A DNA stretch of 64,000 nucleotides from Streptomyces sp. WZ.A104. GTDB taxonomy: Bacteria; Actinomycetota; Actinomycetes; Streptomycetales; Streptomycetaceae. Position numbers and translations under genes: made by a program. Location: NCBI RefSeq assembly GCF_002382885.1, contig NZ_NWVL01000006.1, positions 1-64,000 of the forward strand, read 5' to 3'. The notes under the pieces are model-generated. The model made no database searches. It was not told where the DNA came from and saw only the letters and a program-made list of their open reading frames with translations. Each line of letters opens with the position of its first letter. Within the stretch, counting starts at the first letter, position 1. Below are positions 59,949 to 64,000 of this stretch, one piece after another.

Positions 59949-60706
59949 GCCGCCCTCGCCATGGTGCGCTCGACGCGGCCGCCGGCCTTCTGCGCCTGGA
60001 GACGCCGTCGGTGTTCGGCCAGGGTCAGCGGGCGTGACACCCCGCCGCGGCGCTCACGCAGGATCGCGACGTCTTTCCCGAGGTGGGCGCGGAGCCGGGC
60101 TTCACGGCGCTCAGCCTCCGCGTACCGCTCCGGCTCGTGCTCCAGGAGCTTCGCCCAGTGCTTCTGCCCGCCCCTGACGCACATCCCCGCGCAGTTGTTG
60201 TGGTCGGCCCAGGCGTAGAGCCGCGGGGGGTCGATGCCGATGTCGCGCGCCCACTGGAGCATCTGCTCCTTGGACATGGTCGGCTCCTCGCACATGGGGA
60301 ACTCGACGCGCCACGGCGCCCACCCTCGCGTCGTCCCGGGAATCCGTCGGATCTCCGTGTGGTCGAACCCGACGTAGAGGATCGAGTCGTCCGGGTCGGC
60401 GTTCGCTTCGACCCAGCGCCGGCACGGCAGCTGCTTGAGGTGAACCGAGCAGGGGGCCAGGCGGCTGTTGCCCAGGAACCTGACGTCGTGGAACACCTGC
60501 CATGGGTCCCTGCCATCCGCGACGATCACGGGCTCCACGGTCAGGTAGCGGGCCGTCTCCTCGACGAATCTCCACAGGTCTTCGTCCTCGGCCCGGGAGT
60601 CGGCGACGAGGAGGACCAGGTCGTCGACTCCGTGCCGCTCGGCCACGCGCATGGCGGCGGCCCAGGACCCGATCCCGCCGCTGTACTGGACGATGTGCTG
60701 GGTCAT
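59945..60706 (-). CDS. PP-loop (PAPS-reductase-like) protein 2
   Basis: The 253-residue protein begins TQHIVQYSGGIGSWAAAMRV with a typical PP-loop SGGIGS (residues 9-14). VLLVADSRAEDEDLWRFVEE follows, then two Cys clusters (CSVHLKQLPCRRW; HNNCAGMCVRGGQKHW). It is shorter than and only distantly similar to PP-loop protein 1. The ATG at 60706 avoids a TTG-led extension. It is the first gene of the overlapping PP-loop/Mom/DUF6884 unit and the palindrome at 60768-60781 lies in its promoter. Confidence 0.82.
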   Translation of the reverse strand: MTQHIVQYSGGIGSWAAAMRVAERHGVDDLVLLVADSRAEDEDLWRFVEETARYLTVEPVIVADGRDPWQVFHDVRFLGNSRLAPCSVHLKQLPCRRWVEANADPDDSILYVGFDHTEIRRIPGTTRGWAPWRVEFPMCEEPTMSKEQMLQWARDIGIDPPRLYAWADHNNCAGMCVRGGQKHWAKLLEHEPERYAEAERREARLRAHLGKDVAILRERRGGVSRPLTLAEHRRRLQAQKAGGRVERTMARAA

Positions 60707-60762
60707 GCCCGCCTCCACGGGCCGGATGAGCGATTCATGTCTGCTTCCTGTCTGCTTCCTCA

Positions 60763-60791
60763 ATGCAAAAACGGACGTTTTTGTTTGTCAG
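60763..60791 (-). promoter_or_regulatory. promoter with AAAACG-N2-CGTTTT palindrome, copy 3
   Basis: The palindrome AAAACGGACGTTTT (60768-60781) lies in the 17-bp spacer between a minus-strand -35 CTGACA (60786-60791) and -10 TTGCAT (60763-60768). A repressor bound there would block RNA polymerase. The promoter points into the PP-loop 2 gene. Confidence 0.7.
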
Positions 60792-61231
60792 ATGGTGGGG
60801 GCGGGCAGGCAGAGCGCGGCAGGGGCCGCCTTGAACGAGGTGTCGCGCTGGATGAGCTGGGGTGCCTCCGGCTGGCCTCGGTGGCGTCCGTCGGCGGTCC
60901 GGACGAATGCCTCGAGCTCGCCGAGGATGAAGTCGCCCCACTCCCCGTACGGTCCTCCCGCCCGGAGCCAGCCGAAGGCCTGGCCGGTCGCGGGGTCGAG
61001 CTCCGCCACGTACCAGTCGAACTGCTCCGCCGGAATGGAGTAGTGGATGTGCAGGGTCCTGGCGGGCGGCGGAACGCTTGCGGTGCTGCCCAGTGCCGGG
61101 ATGCCGGCCAGGTCGGGGAACGGCGGGTAGAAGTCGTGGCCGCGGATGTCACGGTGGACGTCGGGGAGGACTTCCCACGCGCCGGTGGGGAGAAGGACGC
61201 GTCCTTCGACGATGCGGACGATGGGGTTCAT
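60788..61231 (-). CDS. DUF2958-like protein, 147 aa
   Basis: The product contains RTLHIHYSIPAEQFDWYVAE, then LDPATGQAFGWLRAGGPYGE and WGDFILGELEAF, the H-Y/W-x-x-E-x-D...FG pattern of DUF2958 proteins that are frequent on plasmids and conjugative elements. The family has no known biochemical role. It lies 82 bp upstream of the PP-loop 2 gene and 120 bp downstream of the 77-residue gene, all on the minus strand. Confidence 0.65.
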   Translation of the reverse strand: MNPIVRIVEGRVLLPTGAWEVLPDVHRDIRGHDFYPPFPDLAGIPALGSTASVPPPARTLHIHYSIPAEQFDWYVAELDPATGQAFGWLRAGGPYGEWGDFILGELEAFVRTADGRHRGQPEAPQLIQRDTSFKAAPAALCLPAPTI

Positions 61232-61351
61232 TGGGGACAGTGCTTTCTCCTGGTGGATGAGTGTTTCGGCTGATCAGGTGCCCTCCTGCTGCGATGCGGA
61301 TGACCGGTCCCCGGGGCCGGGGCAGCTGACGTCGTTCCGAATCGGCCGCGC

Positions 61352-61585
61352 TCAGCGCGCGCCCGGGAAGAAGACGCGCTCGGCGCACCAGATCCGATGA
61401 CCGTCGGGGGTCCGTTGATGCACTTCGAGGCGCAGCCGAATGCCGCTGGAGCCCTCGGCGTTGGCGGCGAGCTGCCGCGCGAAGCTCTCGCATGCGTCGT
61501 CCAGGGCGGGGATGACGTCGTCGATCGTGTCGCAGGTCGCGATGAGTCGGCCGGTGGCTGCGTCGGTGATCTCGAAGTCCTGCAT
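61352..61585 (-). CDS. small hypothetical protein, 77 aa
   Basis: The product is QDFEITDAATGRLIATCDTI, then DDVIPALDDACESFARQLAA and a beta-like end (IRLRLEVHQRTPDGHRIWCA). It looks like a small alpha/beta protein. An ATG start is present. No family recognised. It is on the same strand as the modification genes. Confidence 0.6.
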   Translation of the reverse strand: MQDFEITDAATGRLIATCDTIDDVIPALDDACESFARQLAANAEGSSGIRLRLEVHQRTPDGHRIWCAERVFFPGAR

Positions 61586-61714
61586 GGGCTTTCTGGATGA
61601 TCTTGAAGGCGGGCCCTGCCGCAGGCCGATCCGGTTCGGCGGCAGGCAGCGACTCGCTGCCGCCCGCGGCGGGAGGCGCCGGGTTCGAGTTCGGCCCGCG
61701 ATCGGGGCGGTCGG

Positions 61715-62272
61715 TCAGGCTGCCGGTGCGAGCGCGAGGCGGTCGCGGAGGGCCGCGACGCACCTGTCTCCCCGTGCGATGTCGTCGATGGTCTGTTCCA
61801 GCTGGGGCAGTTCACTCCAGATCGAGGAGCCGAGCTTGTACGCGCGGGTCCACAGGGCCAGCTGGTCCTGGAAGGAGGCGAGGTCGCCCGTGGTGATGGC
61901 CAGGGGGCCGGCCTGGACGCGGACTTCACCGGCGCCGCTCAGGCTGACCGCGGCAGCGCGGGCGTCCACCTGGGGGCCGGGAACTGGGCCACTGAAGCTG
62001 ATGTGGGCGGCGGCTTCGGAGTCGGTGCGCGGCGGGGCGCTGTGAGGAACGACGGTCGCACTGAACGTCTTGCGGGCCAGCCGCTCGGCCTCGTACCAAC
62101 CGGTGACCGCCGCGTAGAGGGCCTGCGGGTGCTTGATGCGAATCCTGGCTGAAGGCATGGTGATCAGCAGGGACTGGGCCATCTGAACGGCCTGCGTGGT
62201 GTGGCGGCCGACCAGGTACACGGCGAAGTTCGCCCGGTGGCCAGACGTGCGGGAAGCGGTGATGTGAGCCAT
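61715..62272 (-). CDS. hypothetical protein, 185 aa
   Basis: The protein starts AHITASRTSGHRANFAVYLV and is alpha/beta with helices in the middle (QALYAAVTGWYEAERLARKT) and C-terminus (DQLALWTRAYKLGSSIWSEL). No known motif. The ATG follows AAGGAGAGG and lies 27 bases downstream of promoter repeat copy C, so it is the first gene of a unit that may include the next two minus-strand genes. Confidence 0.65.
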   Translation of the reverse strand: MAHITASRTSGHRANFAVYLVGRHTTQAVQMAQSLLITMPSARIRIKHPQALYAAVTGWYEAERLARKTFSATVVPHSAPPRTDSEAAAHISFSGPVPGPQVDARAAAVSLSGAGEVRVQAGPLAITTGDLASFQDQLALWTRAYKLGSSIWSELPQLEQTIDDIARGDRCVAALRDRLALAPAA

Positions 62273-62298
62273 GACGGCCTCTCCTTGTCGGGGGTTCG

Positions 62299-62371
62299 CG
62301 GCGGCCGATCCGGGGTTTGCCCTCCCCTGATCGACATTTACTAATCTACCTCAAATGAAGCATGGTGACAA
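62299..62371 (-). promoter_or_regulatory. promoter with repeated leader, copy C
   Basis: Minus-strand -35 TTGTCA (62366-62371) and -10 TAGATT (62343-62348) are 17 bp apart. The leader at 62299-62350 shares the core of copies A and B (GGCGGCCGAYCC, then GGGTTTGCCCTCCC and CGACATT, in plus-strand reading). Confidence 0.8.
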
Positions 62372-62412
62372 GGCCGGGGCGGAGGTATCGCGCTCCGCCC
62401 CGGCCTTGGTGG

Positions 62413-64000
62413 TCACGCTGCCAGGGAGAGGCTGACCTCGGCTTCGTGGTCCGAGGGGTCCTCCAGCGGGGAGGCCTCGTTCTGACCGGCCTCGTCCTGG
62501 CAGCCCTCGGCCTCGTCGGCGGCGATGCCACGCTCGGTGTCGGGGGCCGGCTGGGTGTCGGAATCGGCCGGGTGGGCGTGCTCCGGCTTGTCCTCCTGGG
62601 GATCGGTCTCGATCTCGTCGTCTTCCTCGTCCTCTTCGTACTCGTCGTACTCGTCCTCCGTCGCCGGGGCAGGGTTGTCCCGCTCCTCTCGGCGCTGGCG
62701 CAGTTCCGCGATCAGCTCCTCCTCCGGGTTGGTGAGCGTGTAGCCGTAGCGAGCGAGCAGTTCCAGCCACTCGATGGCGAAGTCGAGGTCGAGGCCCCAG
62801 CGGCCGTACTCGACCCTGCGCATGTTCGCCTCGGCGTAGACGGCGAGCTGGGCGAACAGGACGAGGGGGAGCTTGTGCTCGGGGGTCCGCTCGACGCGGC
62901 GGCGCATGGCCTCCTCCAGGGGCACGTCCTTCGCGGGGCTGGCCCCCAACAGGGTGAACACATCGTGGAGGCGGGCGGTCTCGACGCTGCTGGTCAGGCC
63001 GTGGCCGAAGAGGTGCGTGACGACCGCCTTGTAGAGGCCCTTCGGGGTCTTGTTTGCGCGCGCCATCTCCGTGACGTGCTCGCGGCGCACCTGGGCGGCG
63101 GTGGCGAGGGCTTCCTTCCGCTCGGCCTCCCTGGCTTCGGCGGCTTCCTTCTCCGCGCGCTCCTCGTCGCTGAGGTGCTTGTAGTAGCCGAGGATCTGGT
63201 GGCCGTACTTCTTCGGCTCCCGGCAGACGTAGGTGATGTAGCCGGTCTCATCGAGGTAGGCGGCGTGGCCGGGGCACTTCGCGTGGGTCTCTTCCGTGTA
63301 GGTGTCGCCCGCCGCGTCCCGCATGTCGCGCAGGTTGAGCGGCACCGAGCCCCAGCTCGGCTTGGGAATGACGGTGACTCCGGCGAGCAGCAGCTCGGCC
63401 TTCGCCTTGGCCTTGGCCTCGCGGTTCTTCTTCCGGCGACGCTCGGTCTCCAGGGCGTACTTGAGGTGGCCGCCGTCCTTGATGACCTTGAGGAGCCGGT
63501 TGTACACCTTGGGCTCGTTCTCGAACTCCGCGATCTGCATGGACTGCTCCAAGTCGAGCTGTCCCGCGTCCGCCGCGTCCCGGGCTTCCTTCGGCATCTG
63601 GTGGAGCCGGAGAGAGGCGGCGACCTTCTGCTTGTCCTGGGAGACCTGGCGTGCGATCTCCTCCACATCCAGCCCTTCGAGGGCGAGCTGGTCGTACGCG
63701 GCGGCGATGTCACTGGGCCGCATCTCCGTACGGTGGATGTTCTCGGTGAGCTGGTCGATGATCTTGGCGGCGGTGGTGCTGATGTCGTTACGCACGATGG
63801 CGGGGATGAGCGCGCGCTCCGCCTCGATCGCGGCGGCGTGCCGGTGGAATCCGAAGACGAGGGAGTAGCCGGAGAACTCGTCGCCGACCACGGTGACGGG
63901 CTCCAGAACGCCACGCTCACGGATCGAACCGACGAAGTCGGGGTCCAGATCCACGGGCCGGATGTTGCGCCCGGCCTGAATGGCCTTGGGATCGAGCCAG
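62413..64000 (-). CDS. ParB-like nuclease-domain protein (5' end outside window)
   Basis: The visible 529 residues begin in WLDPKAIQAGRNIRPVDLD. Then come FVGSIRERGVLEPVTVVGDE and the arginine-rich YSLVFGFHRHAAAIEAERAL, i.e. the ParB/Srx-type fold with the G-x-R/H-R-x-x-A box. The HTH region follows (PSDIAAAYDQLALEGLDVEE; IARQVSQDKQKVAASLRLHQ). A middle Cys motif (KCPGHAAYLDETGYITYVC) and a long acidic C-terminus (EDEYDEYEEDEEDDEIETD) are added. ParB proteins bind CTP and parS sites to partition replicons; the same fold is frequent in DNA-modification modules. Which role applies here is open. The start codon lies beyond position 64000. Confidence 0.85.
   Translation of the reverse strand, partial: WLDPKAIQAGRNIRPVDLDPDFVGSIRERGVLEPVTVVGDEFSGYSLVFGFHRHAAAIEAERALIPAIVRNDISTTAAKIIDQLTENIHRTEMRPSDIAAAYDQLALEGLDVEEIARQVSQDKQKVAASLRLHQMPKEARDAADAGQLDLEQSMQIAEFENEPKVYNRLLKVIKDGGHLKYALETERRRKKNREAKAKAKAELLLAGVTVIPKPSWGSVPLNLRDMRDAAGDTYTEETHAKCPGHAAYLDETGYITYVCREPKKYGHQILGYYKHLSDEERAEKEAAEAREAERKEALATAAQVRREHVTEMARANKTPKGLYKAVVTHLFGHGLTSSVETARLHDVFTLLGASPAKDVPLEEAMRRRVERTPEHKLPLVLFAQLAVYAEANMRRVEYGRWGLDLDFAIEWLELLARYGYTLTNPEEELIAELRQRREERDNPAPATEDEYDEYEEDEEDDEIETDPQEDKPEHAHPADSDTQPAPDTERGIAADEAEGCQDEAGQNEASPLEDPSDHEAEVSLSLAA

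Noticed and set aside
1-64000. tRNA or rRNA genes
   Set aside because: I scanned the intergenic regions by eye for cloverleaf patterns and the TTCRANYC box and saw none. A covariance-model search would be needed to exclude them fully.

Overview
The window is very GC-rich, with GTG/TTG starts, dense overlapping genes and actinomycete protein families (SigE-type sigma factors, TerD proteins, an RNase Sa homologue, XRE regulators with long helical C-termini). It looks like Streptomyces or a close relative. A primase-type replication protein, a ParB-like protein, a toxin-antitoxin pair, two tyrosine-recombinase-like proteins and many genes without assignable function suggest a large plasmid or another mobile accessory region rather than core chromosome. 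Plasmid identity is inference.

Layout. 0-2.1 kb: small genes and an intact tyrosine recombinase. 2.2-11.4 kb: an RmlD-like reductase, a DEDDh exonuclease, GNAT-like and zinc-ribbon proteins, several unknowns, and a translationally coupled pair of paralogous winged-helix-like proteins. 11.5-32.1 kb: a hemC-type porphobilinogen deaminase gene split by a 19,650-bp Tn3-family transposon. The transposon has near-perfect 50-bp terminal inverted repeats, a CACAT target duplication on both sides, tnpA at one end and a zinc-ribbon serine resolvase at the other. Its cargo is three TerD proteins, an ABC exporter, a polytopic membrane protein, an ECF sigma factor, a CPA1 antiporter, a two-component system, a DUF11-like secreted protein and a secreted RNase of the RNase Sa family. 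Removing the element and one CACAT restores the hemC reading frame. A second, decayed hemC C-terminus lies at 9.6-9.8 kb.

32.2-41.4 kb: an operon built around a large protein with a PD-(D/E)XK-like motif (one member appears frameshifted), a Doc/Fic-like toxin-antitoxin pair, the replication protein, and a recombinase-like protein lacking its catalytic tail. 41.4-53.3 kb: two XRE regulators followed by a seven-gene operon (radical-SAM-like protein with an unusual CX2CX2C cluster, enolase-superfamily enzyme, HAD protein, GGDEF-like protein, phosphoketolase, PhyH dioxygenase, methyltransferase). I cannot match this set to a known pathway, and it is a leading candidate for a new biosynthetic system. 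A third regulator-like gene follows on the opposite strand.

53.5-64 kb, all on the minus strand: a RecB/Cas4-like nuclease, an RDF-like protein, two PP-loop (PAPS-reductase-like) proteins, a Mom-like acyltransferase, a DUF6884 protein, a DUF2958-like protein and a ParB-like protein running off the window. This resembles the DNA-modification modules of actinophages and plasmids. Two regulatory signatures tie the right half together. Three near-identical ~53-bp promoter-proximal repeats precede three of these transcription units. The palindrome AAAACG-N2-CGTTTT occurs upstream of the first XRE regulator, of the biosynthetic operon and of the Mom operon.
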